DNA from: Beroe ovata
Taxonomy: Eukaryota > Ctenophora > Nuda > Beroida > Beroidae
Direction of reading: 5' to 3'
NCBI GenBank assembly: GCA_946803715.1
Contig: CAMPET010000060.1
Span: forward strand, 251,594 to 315,593
Length of the DNA stretch: 64,000 nt
Below the pieces are notes generated by a model. That model ran no database searches, had not been told where the DNA came from, and saw only the letters and a program-made list of their open reading frames with translations. The position numbers and the translations under genes are program-made. Of this stretch, positions 35,848 to 46,931 are shown piece by piece. Numbering within the stretch: the first letter of the stretch is position 1; the number at the start of each line of letters is the position of its first letter.

Positions 35848-36839
35848 ATGGATACTCTGGCCCAATATGGCAGCAGTAGTGAGAGTGATTCTGAACCACC
35901 AGTTTCGTACGGTGCTATCGCCAGTTTCAAGAACAAGTTCCGATCACTGAACGCAACACCTGCAGTTATTGAGCGGGAGGAGGTGAGTGTTCATTGACAC
36001 CAATCGGTACCCCTTGGCCCCATCCTGCCAAGTTCGCTTTGACACCACTCATTGGCACCAGTTGTTGAGTGTTGACACCATGTTAATCTTAATTCACGCA
36101 TCCCTTCAACACTCACTTCTGACGTAATACAGTAACTTGACACCGTTCTGACACCTGAGTTGACACCATTCCTAACATCCAGATCAAACCGTACGACTAT
36201 GTTGCGGCGGACGCGAAGATCTTGCCGTATAACGCGACAGCAGATCAGATGTATGCACCTCAACTCGGACCAGAAAACCCGTTTAAAACACAGCAAGCCA
36301 AAGCTCACAAGAATATGTTTTGTGGGTTCGTCGAGGACACAGGAGTAAGTTAGAATCGTCCAAAATCCCGGGAAAGTATTTATTATCGAACCCTATCTGA
36401 CACTGTGGAACCAGCTTATTAAACACACTTACACTTTCCCAGGTATCAGATTTCCAGTTCGATGCCCAACGAAAGACATTCCACACCGAGGGATATGCTG
36501 AGGATCCGACAGCATACGCGTCGACAGTCGGGACAAAATATGTGGGGAGCGTGGAGAAAGCAATGGATGCAGAGGGGAGAACAGTGTTTGAGGACAACAA
36601 ACACAAAGTGAAGAAGAGGAAGAAGGAACATTTTGGTGATCCGAGTGATCCAGAGGGGTATAAAGGTAAGTTACCCTAGAATCGATGCCACATTCATTTC
36701 GAATTAGTTTTACCCTTGTCAAGTTTGTTACAACACTCATTTCATTATTCACAGGACCGTGGGCTGGTTTTGTGGACGAGGTGAAAATGAGTGGCCCGAC
36801 TGAGGAAGAACGAGCAACGNTTGATATTATAGCATTGAT
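35848..36839 (+). pseudogene. CDC40: CDC40 exons 1-3 and partial exon 4, extra copy at assembly join
   Basis: Exons 35848-35982, 36183-36344, 36443-36665 and the start of exon 4 (36755-36839) match the complete CDC40 downstream codon for codon with very few changes (for example YVAADAK here, YVAVDAK there). The copy stops at N 36840. I read this as the second allele, not a true truncated gene. Confidence 0.8.
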
Positions 36840-36840
36840 G

Positions 36841-38571
36841 TTTCATACGTGATTGATTAATAAGAAGGGTGTAGAATGTGGATAAATCTAATCGCTACCC
36901 GTCTCATACATCGCTGTCAAGTTGAATTCTATACGGGTTGTTAAGCGCGTTAGGTATCTATCGAGTTGGCGCCCTTATTATATCACCATGCACCCGTCCA
37001 GGCATATTTTGTCCCCCGTGTGGGTCTGTGTTGAAGCTGTGCGTGGAGTTGGGTAGTTGTAGGATACTCCTGGTGGAACAAGGCCCACCTACCCTCCACA
37101 CCCACATCAGACTCAACTGTGCGCAGGATGATGTGATCTTCGCACTCAAGGAAACATCCTCCGAGAAGTGAGAACAGAGATCATGCTGCTTTTGGAGTGT
37201 GATAGATTGAGAAATTTGACGGGAATTCCGTTGATTTGAGCGGGATCAGAGTTTATATTGTGACAATAATAATAATAAATGTTCATAATGTTAAGCATTG
37301 CGGATACCTAATTAGGTGACTACTTTTAACTTTTTAATGACGTCAACGACAGCAAATGTTAGGCTATTTCTATCCCAATTATCTTAATTATTATTTGAGT
37401 GTTGCATATATGCAGGTTTTATTGACATATTTATTCGGATTGCTACTATCGCCGTTTGACTCATTTGATACTTATTCTCCTCCTTCCATTTAGTTATCTT
37501 TTATTCATCGATAAAACCTCATTGCAAGAAAGACAAACCCTCAAACTCGGTTATTTTAGAATGGATACTCTTGCCCAATATGGCAGCAGTAGTGAGAGTG
37601 ATTCTGAACCCCCAGTTTCGTACGGTGCTATCGCCAGTTTCAAGAACAAGTTCCGATCACTGAACGCAACACCTGCAGTTATTGAGCGCGAGGAGGTGAG
37701 TGTTCATTGAAACCAATCGGTACCCCTTGGCCCATCCTGCCAAGTTCGCTTAGACTCCACTCTACCCTGACACGAATTCACATTGGCACCAGTTGTTGAC
37801 ACCATGTTATTAACATGTAATTGACATGATGTTAATCATAATTCACTCATCCCTTCAACACTCACTTCTGACATAATCCGGTAATGAGTTGACACCGTTC
37901 TGACACCTGAGTTGACACCGTTCAACATCCAGATCAAACCGTACGACTACGTTGCGGTGGACGCGAAGATCTTGCCGTATAACGCGACAGCAGATCAGAT
38001 GTACGCTCCTCAACTCGGACCAGAAAACCCGTTTAAAACACAGCAAGCCAAAGCTCACAAGAATATGTTTTGTGGGTTCGTCGAGGACACAGGAGTAAGT
38101 TAGAATCGTCCAAATTCCCGAAAAGGTCCTTACTATTGAGCCCTATTTGACACTGCGGAACCAGCTTATAAAACACATTTACACTTTCCCAGGTATCAGA
38201 TTTCCAGTTCGATGCCCAACGAAAGACATTCCACACTGAGGGATATGCTGAGGATCCGACAGCATACGCGTCGACAGTCGGAACAAAATATGTGGGGAGT
38301 GTGGAGAAAGCAATGGATGCAGAGGGGAGAACAGTGTTTGAGGACAACAAGCACAAAGTGAAGAAGAGGAAAAAGGAACATTTTGGTGATCCGAGTGATC
38401 CAGAGGGGTATAAAGGTAAGTTAACTTATAAGTTGAAGCCACATTCACTTCGAATTAGTATCACCCTTGTCAAACCAAGTTTGTTACATTTCATTATTCA
38501 CAGGACCGTGGGCTGGTTTTGTGGACGAGGTAAAAATGAGTGGCCCGACTGAGGAAGAACGAGCAACGCTG
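36841..38571. repeat. ORC1-CDC40 junction duplication, copy 2 (SINE-free allele)
   Basis: Repeats 34760-36839 with small differences: ORC1 exon 14 at 37002-37171, CDC40 exons 1-3 and the beginning of exon 4. It lacks the SINE and carries short indels in the 5' flank and CDC40 intron 1. Confidence 0.85.
37002..37171 (+). pseudogene. ORC1: Second copy of ORC1 last exon
   Basis: 170-nt exon with the same acceptor and stop as 35263-35432. The product differs by about one residue (DDVIFALKE for DDVVFALKE). Belongs to the duplicated segment; probably the other allele. Confidence 0.8.
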
Positions 38572-39654
38572 GACGAGTGGGCAGCAAGGAAAGAACCCAA
38601 AGCGAACGCTAAACCGGATGAGAATGAGAAGACCATCCTCCATATCGAGGATACTCACGATTACCAAGGCCGATCATTCCTCGTGGCGCCCAAAGATCAC
38701 GAGGTTAACCTGTACAGTGCCGAACCACCCGCCAAGTGCTTCCTCCCCAAGAAGCTGCTTCACACGTGGGACGCGCACAACAAGGGCGTGGCAAAAATGG
38801 TCGTTTTCCCAAAAACTGGACATCTCATGCTATCGTGCGGTATGGACTCAAAGATAAAACTGTGGGAGTTGTATGGAAAGAGGCGGTGTATTAGGACGTA
38901 CGCCGGTCACTCTAAAGCTGTTCGTGATATTGTTTTCAACAACGACGGATCGAAATTCCTGTCTGCTTCCTATGACAGGATGATTAAGTTGTGGGATACA
39001 GAAACTGGCGCCTGTCTGTCTCGGTTTACAACCAAGAAGATCCCGTACTGCGTACAATTCCACCCAGACGAAGACAAACAGCACTTGTTCGTGTCGGGTA
39101 TGTCGGATAAGAAGATAGTCGGATGGGATATCAACACAGGGGAAATAACACAGGAATACGACAGACATCTTGGCGCCGTTAACACCATCACATTCATAGA
39201 GCGGAACATCAGTTTCGTGTCCACTTCAGATGACAAGAGTTTGCGAGTGTGGGACTGGGACATACCCGTGGACAGGAAGCACATAGCCGAGCCCTCAATG
39301 CACGCCATCCCCTCCTGTTCCCTCAGCGGCACGGGCAAGTGGCTCGCGTGCCAGAGCATGGACAACAAGATATCGATATTCGCCACCCAGAAACTCCGAC
39401 TGAATAGGAAGAAGGAGTTCAAAGGTCACATGGTTGCCGGATACGCGTGTCAATGTAACTTTTCCCCGGACAACTCGTATCTGATATCCGGTGACGCAGA
39501 CGGACGATGTTTTATCTGGGACTGGAAAACAACCAAAGTGTACAAAAGATTCAAAGCTCACGACGGTGTGTGTATCGGTTGTGTCTGGCTACCTCATGAG
39601 ACATCCAAAATAATAACTTGTGGTTGGGATGGGAAAATCAAGTTGTGGGATTAG
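37561..39654 (+). CDS. CDC40: Pre-mRNA processing factor 17 (CDC40)
   Basis: Four exons at 37561-37695, 37933-38094, 38193-38415 and 38504-39654; 556 residues (human 579). The N-terminus MDTLAQYGSSSESDSEPPVS is followed by MYAPQLGPENPFKTQQ and GPWAGFVDEV, then a C-terminal WD40 propeller of about seven blades (GHLMLSCGMDSKIKLWELYG, RTYAGHSKAVRDIVFN, YDRMIKLWDTETGAC, GMSDKKIVGWDI, TSDDKSLRVWDWDIP, ISGDADGRCFIWDW, TCGWDGKIKLWD at the end). CDC40/PRP17 acts at the second catalytic step of splicing. The last exon is very long while the N-terminus is split. It follows ORC1 on the same strand, about 0.4 kb from ORC1's stop in either copy. Confidence 0.96.
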
Positions 39655-39911
39655 GACATTGTCAGAACTGAGAAAAGAAGAACAAAATTATGTTGTATGA
39701 ATCGAGAAACTTGACTGCTGAAACCTTATAATTTTAACTAAATCTTCTCAGAATACGCCGTGTGTTTTATTCGGCATCACATCAGTTATTTCGTTCCTTC
39801 CACGTTTCCATGAGACAACACTTACTAAACTGGTTTTATTTGCCAATTGAAATGATTGTTAATTAACCCCCTTCTATCCCTGTAGCATGTTAAGAGCGCC
39901 CTGATTCTGTC

Positions 39912-40809
39912 ATGATAGGTGTGGCTGCTGATGTTAGTATAGATGAAGCTAAACTGATTATAAGACGGCTACAATTAGACGCGTACTTCTGTCTAATCAA
40001 TGCATTCAGAGCGTCCGGGTATCTTACCAAGACAAAACTACGCATTCTTCAAGACCTTTCCGTATATTTCCAGTAAGTAGTTGCAAATATTTCGGTCTTT
40101 GATGGTGCCTATATTAATAATAGGTCATTGTGACAACATTGCAATCACTTCCCAGGCTATCCACAGAGAGACACCAAGCGGAAATAAGACGTGCTGTAAA
40201 TGACGAAGAATTGACAGCTCTTGCAGATTTGTGAGTTATTCACAATTCTCATTTTGTACAATATGCCTTATTTGCATATTCGTGTATTGCTTCGTTGTTG
40301 CAAGCTGCACATATCGGATCGGTCACACTCTTAATCCTCATATGCGTCGCGCGCGACGCGTTTTGCACGATCAAAGCCAAACTGAAAACAATGCAAAACG
40401 TACGAATTTATTTGTCATTTGGGCGCTTTCATCTTGGAAATATTTTGTGGCCAAATACTGATCACAAAACAGTTCCATAGACCGAACAATGAATTGTCTC
40501 AGAGTTACTAAAGATGATTCATCGTACGAGTGGATATGTGAGGGCCGTCACCCCATCCCCATGCATTCTGAGGACATGAGTTACAAGCTGCCGAGAAATG
40601 TCAAACTAAGGAAAGAACCCGCTAAAACCGATAAAGTGAAAGACCGGAAACCGGCGAGTGTCTTACCGACGGTTGCTGCGCCTAACAACCTCACTAAAGC
40701 AACACAGACACTGACGATTAAGAGTGAGATCGAGGAGGGGGGACCTGAAGAGGATCGGGAAACCTCGAGCCCTGAGATAAACCTAACTTCTCTTCTATCT
40801 CGAACACCG
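39912..40809 (+). CDS. EMSY: EMSY-like protein, ENT domain exons (N-terminal part)
   Basis: Exons 39912-40072, 40156-40230 and 40503-40809 in matching phases (181 codons, 3' end open). The ENT domain spans about residues 1-85: EAKLIIRRLQLDAYFCLINA, SGYLTKTKLRILQDLS, LSTERHQAEIRRAVNDEE, followed by SSYEWICEGRHPIPM as in human EMSY (STERHRAEVRRAVNDER...SSEWSIEGRR). EMSY is a chromatin regulator in SIN3/KDM5-type repressor complexes and, in humans, binds BRCA2. After the ENT domain comes basic, disordered sequence ending LLSRTP at a GTAAGT donor. The frame and phase allow continuation into the exons from 47433 on, which would make one gene of about 20 kb. Confidence 0.85.
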
Positions 40810-41105
40810 GTAAGTGATTTAGTTGTTGTGGAACGGGGTGTGCTGCGAGATAAGTAGCTTGCTATGTTTTATCTATCCCCTTTTATCCTTCCCAATCCCC
40901 TTTCCCCTTCTACTTTTGCATGATCACTGGACTGATCATTAATGATTACATGGAAGCGAGAAAAAATTTTTGGATTTGAACCTCAACATCTTAGAGAAAA
41001 ATCTGAGAAATATACACAAATGGATTTCTTTATTTATCACACAACAATTTAATCAACTGAGAAACAAATGAAACTAAACAAACTGATGATGAATTGTTAC
41101 TGTCA
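40810..41105. other. Intronic/intergenic spacer
   Basis: Nothing recognised between the ENT exon donor and the 3' end of the first antisense GPCR. Confidence 0.5.
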
Positions 41106-42059
41106 TCACGCTGATATATCTCCAATCTGCTGAATATTTATGCTACTTGTAGTGCGAGGAGACAAACCAGAGTTTCTAGGTTGCCGTTCCGATTTTACAT
41201 TCTTGCGGCTGAAAATGTAGATAACTGCGTTGCAACTGCTGCCCGTGTAGAAAAATATGACAGAAAACCACATGGAAATGTGGTAGTTCATTTGAAACTG
41301 GAATGTTGTCATGAGTTGGTTAGCGGTGTTGGTCATTAGGGATGACCCTATGATCAGAACTGAGAATTTGAGAAGTTTCTTACAACGTGTTCCAGTTCGG
41401 AACACGTTGATAAAGATCAGCGTGTACATGGCCAGAATCATGAAGAAGGGAGCTATGACGAAGTAGAGTTGTAAGTCGTCATTCCTGACGTCAAGTGTGC
41501 ACCTGTGAAAGTCTACTTGGTAATCTGCATGGTTGTCTTGCCAAATGAACGATACCACTATCACTACCAGTTGTACGAAGGCTGGTACCCAAGATAGAAC
41601 TATCAGAATTTTTGCTGTGTTCTTGGTGAACATTGTCCGATGATGAATCGGCAGGATGATTGCGAGAAACCTGTCTACCGTCAGGGGTAGGAGATTTGTT
41701 AACGTACACAGCCAGGCCATTGACGCGATGGTCGTGTAAATAGCACACCACTTACTTGTTTGGCCTGTTTTCTCATCATATCCCATGAATATAGGATTGA
41801 TTATCCCAAAAGCCCGCATGACCCCGAGAACGGCCATGGTCGCATCCTGGAACTCCACATTGAGGAGTAGGAGTCTCTGGGTGGGGCTGAGCAGGTTCCC
41901 ACTTGAGGTTAGGAGTAGGAAGATAGCTCGGAATGTTAGGACACATCCCAGTGTACCCACTAGAAGAAGGATAGCTCCGTAGATGTGGGTAATCGTGCAA
42001 GTGTGGGCGGGAGCCGCGCACGGGAAATCCGTTACATTAAGCATCTGAGTAGCGATCAA
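41106..42059 (-). CDS. Rhodopsin-class (class A) GPCR, orphan, copy A
   Basis: Single-exon frame, 317 residues, seven hydrophobic helices. TM1 is around IYGAILLLVGTLGCVLTF. TM3 ends VDRFLAIILP, a DRF variant of the DRY motif. TM5 is YFVIAPFFMILAMYTLIFI. TM7 ends NAVIYIF, an NAxxY variant of NPxxY, then a short C-tail. Cys residues before TM3 (SKWCAIY) and in ECL2 (HRCTLDV) can form the usual disulfide. Ligand unknown. A close paralogue lies 1.3 kb upstream on the same strand. It is antisense to the ENT/bromodomain-like exons and would be nested in an intron if those form one gene. Confidence 0.88.
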   Translation of the reverse strand: MIATQMLNVTDFPCAAPAHTCTITHIYGAILLLVGTLGCVLTFRAIFLLLTSSGNLLSPTQRLLLLNVEFQDATMAVLGVMRAFGIINPIFMGYDEKTGQTSKWCAIYTTIASMAWLCTLTNLLPLTVDRFLAIILPIHHRTMFTKNTAKILIVLSWVPAFVQLVVIVVSFIWQDNHADYQVDFHRCTLDVRNDDLQLYFVIAPFFMILAMYTLIFINVFRTGTRCKKLLKFSVLIIGSSLMTNTANQLMTTFQFQMNYHISMWFSVIFFYTGSSCNAVIYIFSRKNVKSERQPRNSGLSPRTTSSINIQQIGDISA

Positions 42060-43355
42060 TTGTACGATGTCACGACTAGTTGGGGTCTGTAAACGTTGAT
42101 CTGTAAATCCTAATAGTGCTGTATCACGGGTGAGAAAACAGAGCAGAGCTTCAAGAAGGCTTATATCACCTGGAGGCTTATATCACGGCTGTTATATCAG
42201 ACTAAAGGAGTGTTCAAATAGATGTTTATCGTTATAGTACCGCAATTAGCGTGGACTTATTCAAACTATTGTGAGTTAAGTAAGGTTATCATATATGTCA
42301 TCCAGGAGAAAATCCATTGAACTAAGACAAATGACTACACATCACAAATGGATCAATTATCAAGAGAGTAGTGGAAGTGAAGAGTGACGCACACCTCTCC
42401 AATTTCGTGATAAAGTGTGTGCTAGAATGAAGTAGATGTGTAATATAGCGATAATAAAGGTCCATGACCTTGCTCACTAACAAAGAGGATGTAATTGAGG
42501 AGGTTTGCACTGAATACCACAATAGCGTGATGTGCGTAAACACACGCGGTAAATCGTATTTTCATCGCAGCCGATGCGTGGATCATTGCGAAGTGCTATT
42601 ACATAGTACATATTATGTGGAGCAGGAGCGTGTAATGGTGGAATTTCGGGTGATTATGTCTTTATGACGACTGGTTGCCTCTCCTATAGGATTAGGCGAG
42701 GATAGAAGTTTTTCTCGGAAAAATGTCGAGCATAAAAACATGCAAATTTCTACATCTTTTTCATGGGATTATGAATTTGTGGAGCTATAAAATAAAAGTC
42801 TATCCGGGAAAAGTATTCATGGTTAGAGCAACCGTTGCAACCATTAGCAAGTATCAGTTTCAGCAACTTCATACCATTCATCCTACTCCATAAAAACCGG
42901 ATACTCCCTAGATACCGGATAGTGACCCAAATCCTGGCTCCTACCATCCTCGCCGGTAAAACACGTGATCCCACGTGTGTCAGGGCGAGGAAGAGAGAGA
43001 GTCAGTGTTTCTGAATGGTTTAGGTTTCAGTTATTGATCAGAGAGCAATGTTCACATGGGTGCGATTCTGTGACTGTAAATCCCTCGAAATTCTACCACT
43101 TCTCTCTGACGAAGTTATTCCATGATCGAGCATTGTTTCGTCACACTACAATGAACCCGACTTCTCACATCGCTGACATGCCTCCTATTGAACTCTCTAC
43201 CTATTTAACTCAGTTAACAATGGTATCCGATATAGTATTTTGATAAGCATTGATGAAGTAATTATTGTGAGGGAAAGATAACACATTGGAAATTTTTTGC
43301 TATTACGTGGTTATACACAAATCATGATAATGAAATTGTGTTTTGTTCGGTAAGG
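42060..43355. other. Spacer between the two GPCR genes
   Basis: About 1.3 kb with no recognised coding signal. Two CACGTG palindromes occur near 42962-42978. Confidence 0.5.
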
Positions 43356-44297
43356 TCACGATTCACTGTGACCCGTTTGTACTTCACTTTTCCGTTCCAT
43401 TACACTACTTCTCCTGCTTTGAACACTCACTGACCCCCGGCGTGCATCGACATTCTTCCTGCTGAAAATGTAGATAAGAGCGTTCCAAATGCTGCCCGAG
43501 TAGTATATAATGACGGTAAACCACATGGAGATGTGGTAGTTCATTTCTAGTCCGAACGTTGTCATGAGTTGGTTAGCGGTGTTGGTAAGCAAAGTTGATC
43601 CTATGATCAGAGCTGAGAATTTGAGAAGTTTCTTACAGCGTGTTCCAGTTCGAAACACGTTGATGAAGATCAGCGTGTACATTGCCAGAATCATGAAGAA
43701 GGGAGCTATGACGAAGTAGAGTTGTAAGTCGTCATTCCTAACGTCGAGTGTGCACCTGTGAAAGTCTACCTGGTAATCTGCATGGTTATCTTGCCAAATG
43801 AACGATACCACTATCACTACCAGTTGTACGAAGGCTGGTACCCAAGATAGAACTATCAGAATTTTTGCCGTGTTCTTGGTGAACATTGTCCGATGATGAA
43901 TCGGGAGGATGATTGCGAGAAACCTGTCCGCCGTCAGGGGGATGAGTGTGGTGAGAGTGCTAATCCATGCCATGGAGCCGATTGTCGTGTAAATCGTACA
44001 CCACACGCTTTTGCGATCTGATCCAGTGTAATATCCGACAAATATCGGATCTAGTATCCCCAGAGCCCGAACAACTGCAACGGTGGAGATTATAGCATCT
44101 TCAAACTCCACATTGAGGAGTAGGAGTCTCTGGGTGGGGCTGAGCAGGTTCCCACTTGAGGTTAGGAGGAGGAAGATAGCTCGGAATGTTAGGACACATC
44201 CCAGTGTACCCACTAGAAGTAGGATAGCTCCGTAGATGTGGGTAATCGTACAGGTGTGGGCGGGAGCCGCGCACGGGAAATCTGTTAGGTCCACCAT
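43356..44297 (-). CDS. Rhodopsin-class (class A) GPCR, orphan, copy B
   Basis: Single-exon frame, 313 residues, tandem paralogue of the gene at 41106-42059. TM3 ends ADRFLAIILP, TM7 ends NALIYIFS, and the same Cys pair is present (VWCTIY, HRCTLDV). The N-terminus through TM2 and the block from TM4 to TM6 are nearly identical to copy A, including at synonymous sites. TM2-TM3 (VEFEDAIISTVAVVRALGI) and the C-tail diverge. The short C-tail is Ser/Arg-rich (RRSSVMERKS). Confidence 0.88.
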   Translation of the reverse strand: MVDLTDFPCAAPAHTCTITHIYGAILLLVGTLGCVLTFRAIFLLLTSSGNLLSPTQRLLLLNVEFEDAIISTVAVVRALGILDPIFVGYYTGSDRKSVWCTIYTTIGSMAWISTLTTLIPLTADRFLAIILPIHHRTMFTKNTAKILIVLSWVPAFVQLVVIVVSFIWQDNHADYQVDFHRCTLDVRNDDLQLYFVIAPFFMILAMYTLIFINVFRTGTRCKKLLKFSALIIGSTLLTNTANQLMTTFGLEMNYHISMWFTVIIYYSGSIWNALIYIFSRKNVDARRGSVSVQSRRSSVMERKSEVQTGHSES

Positions 44298-45718
44298 AAC
44301 TTTGCAAAGGACACGCTATGGGGGGAAATGGATTTTAAAACAAGAATACAGGAAGTACATTGTTGATGATTGCTGTCACAAATAACAAATGGTCTTAAAA
44401 ATGTTTGCGCTATAGTTAACAGCAACCTATTCTATCGACCCTTTGATGTGGACTCAATGTCGAGACTCGAAAGGAATCTGATTTAATTTAAATTTGTCCA
44501 CACTACTTGAAAATGCTTATAAGAAACCTGTGGACCTAAGGTTGAAGTGATAATATTGTTAGGAATAATGCAGTAAGTTAGTAATAATGCAGTAAGGACC
44601 ACAGCATTATTTGGGAGTGGGAAGAACAATTGGGGGTTATGAATGATGCATTTGTATCACCCGAGGTTCCATAATTGCTCTATGTTACAGTGTATGTGAT
44701 TAAATAATATTTTTATTTGAGGGTGGGCAGTGAGGGTGATTTGCCTTTGTATACCAGGAGGAGACTAGCTATTAGGCCACCACCAACTATCTGGTCATGC
44801 CCGATCCTACTATGTCATTACCGAGCGGCGCGATTGAGACATTAATGTTCCTCATTTCCTATAATAGGCGGCTTATTCCGTGCCAAAGGACGGCGTGTTA
44901 CTATAGCGACGAGTTGGTGGTGAGTGGGTCACAGGAATATTATGAAAATGTGTAACCGATCAATCTATGGATGAATGTTATAAATGCGATTAATATGCGA
45001 TTATTATATTGCAATTAGTGAATTATTGCAATTAGTATATTGCAATGAGTATACTGCAAGTGCAATTAATATGGTGTGACATGGAGTGCAAGGAGTGTCT
45101 AGAGTATGGTTATTCACAATGTATGCATGTGTATCTGCATTTAACCGGAGAACTATAACGTCCTCATTTTTTGAAGGAAAATTCAACGAAATGACCATTG
45201 GCCACACGCCTGAGTCGCCTCAGTCCGGTCAACAAATACTGTGCGATAGTAGGTATTGAGCGAGATCACTTTAGAGGAACATTGTGTGGGATGGTTTAAG
45301 TGCATAATATTCACCACACCCTAAGTTCACTTAATCCATTATATTGGGTAGAAGATATGTTGAGAAATTTAGCCGAGTTATTCCAAACAAAACCAATCGT
45401 TCTAAATAAATGATCTAGGTATTCAATTACATATTCAAAAACCATTTAAACATACGGGAAATAATAAAGTTCGGCGAGTGCAGACTGATCAATAACCATG
45501 TGGATTGTCCACAATGAGTTGCTTGCTCACTGGTCGTTAACTATGCAATCACAGAATATAATATGTAATAATACCCTCGCACTCTGAGGGACGCACGCGA
45601 TGATACCCTAGGGCGTTGTGAGGGCGAGTGTGCGACCCAATAGAGATCGCGAGGGCATTATCGGTTATTACGTCCCGGAGGGCATTATCGTATTGCATCG
45701 GAGGACATTATCGTATTG
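44298..45718. other. Intergenic/intronic, partly repetitive
   Basis: Imperfect repeats of TTGCAATTAGTATA type lie near 45000-45060. GGGCATTATCGTATTG-like units recur near 45650-45718 and abut the foldback MITE. No gene supported. Confidence 0.5.
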
Positions 45719-45903
45719 GGGCATAAGTCCGTTTGCCACTCTGGCCAGGCGCCGGTCTTACGCAGGTCTTACGCCGGTCTAACGCCGGTCTAACACAAGA
45801 CCGGCGCCAAACCTACATTAGACCGGCGTTAGACCGGCATTAGACCTGCGTTAAACCTGCGTAAGACCGGCGCCTGGCCAGAGTGGCAAACGGACTTATG
45901 CCC
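45719..45903. mobile_element. Foldback MITE with 8-bp target duplication
   Basis: A 185-bp element whose terminal 49 bp (GGGCATAAGTCCGTTTGCCA...) form a perfect inverted repeat, extended with mismatches almost to the centre. The arms contain 12-bp TTACGCCGGTCT units. It is flanked by TCGTATTG at 45711-45718 and 45904-45911. The same octamer also occurs in a local repeat to the left (45689-45696), which slightly weakens the target-site argument. Eight-bp duplications fit hAT- or P-like elements. Confidence 0.82.
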
Positions 45904-45911
45904 TCGTATTG

Positions 45912-46378
45912 CGTCATCAGCAGTTTACATTTTCAAGAAAAATTAGTATAGCATAGAACAACGCGAACTCTAGCAAATAAACAGTTCTTAGAGTAAAATG
46001 AAAACGATTAAAAAGGTAACTTTGGCCGAGATGTAATGGAAATTGGTGAATAGGGTCCCACATAAGAGTTGATGATACATTGTAAAATAAGAAGTGATAA
46101 ACAATGGTCCAATACTACCCCATTGATGGTTCTATTGATCATGTGTGTACCTGATATAGTTAAATATGAGACCAGTGGATACAAAGGTAGAAAGGATAGA
46201 AATTGTGGTCTTACAATTGGCATAGATGCAGAATCTGCATTGCAGATGACGCGATGGACAGGCGTCAGTCTGATGCAGGTCAAAAGCAGCTTCACGGTCA
46301 TTGAAATCTAAACCGTTCAAATGACTAGCCTTATCAGCTATCATGGATCAGTGATTACACAAATCTTATCCATGCTCT
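45912..46378. other. Spacer
   Basis: Nothing recognised between the MITE and the small antisense gene. Confidence 0.5.
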
Positions 46379-46931
46379 TCATCCGTGCTCCTCTTCGCCT
46401 CCACCCTTTTCTTCCTTTTCGATTATCTCATTTTCATCCCTTTCCGGTTCTGGTCCGATATTCTGTGATAATTCTTCATGATTGGCAGATTTGAGAACAT
46501 CACTGACTCCATCTCTTGATGTTTTGTCATCTCTATCATCTACAGATTTGTCGTCCACTGAGCTATCATCATCCTTGTTCGTTTCTCCCTCCACCTGGAT
46601 TTCCTCCACAGCTCGTGTTGTCGTGGTAACACGTTTTTCTTGTGTGGCGACACGTGTTGCATCACGTGTTGTGACATAGGACGTGGTGAAATCCCTCTCC
46701 AGCGGTGAATTTGTCAATTGAACTTCGATTAAACTCCGGCTGTATTCCAGCGTATCAAAATCTGAAAAAGGGTCGTGGGCATTTTTATCACTATTATACC
46801 GAGATCTTTGAAATAAATTTGGTTCTTCACCACTAACCGTCAGGAGAATCGCTGTAGTAAAGCAGCAGGAAGACAATTGTTGTGAGTCCGGCAACGAAAC
46901 TGGTCACCCTTCTTCTTTGTCTGACCCTCAT
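46379..46931 (-). CDS. Small type II membrane protein with acidic C-terminal part, unknown
   Basis: Two exons, 46931-46838 and 46761-46379; 158 residues. A basic N-terminus MRVRQRRRVTS precedes one hydrophobic span (FVAGLTTIVFLLLYY), giving predicted N-in topology. The remaining roughly 130 residues are Thr-, Asp- and Glu-rich (SSVDDKSVDDRDDK; EIIEKEEKGGGEEEH) with no folded domain recognised. The 76-bp intron is supported by phase and by GACG|GTTAGT and TTTTTCAG signals. A truncated Golgi-type enzyme stem is possible, but no catalytic region follows. Antisense to, and between, exons of the flanking + strand gene(s). Confidence 0.6.

Larger units (their letters stand above)
34740..36839. repeat. 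ORC1-CDC40 junction duplication, copy 1
   Basis: Runs from TTGATATTATAGCATTGATG (34760) through ORC1 exon 14 and CDC40 exons 1-3 into exon 4, stopping at N 36840. Copy 2 starts with the same sequence at 36841. Coding parts are almost identical, with small intronic indels. Copy 1 additionally holds a SINE. The single N at the join suggests two haplotypes placed in tandem. Confidence 0.85.
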
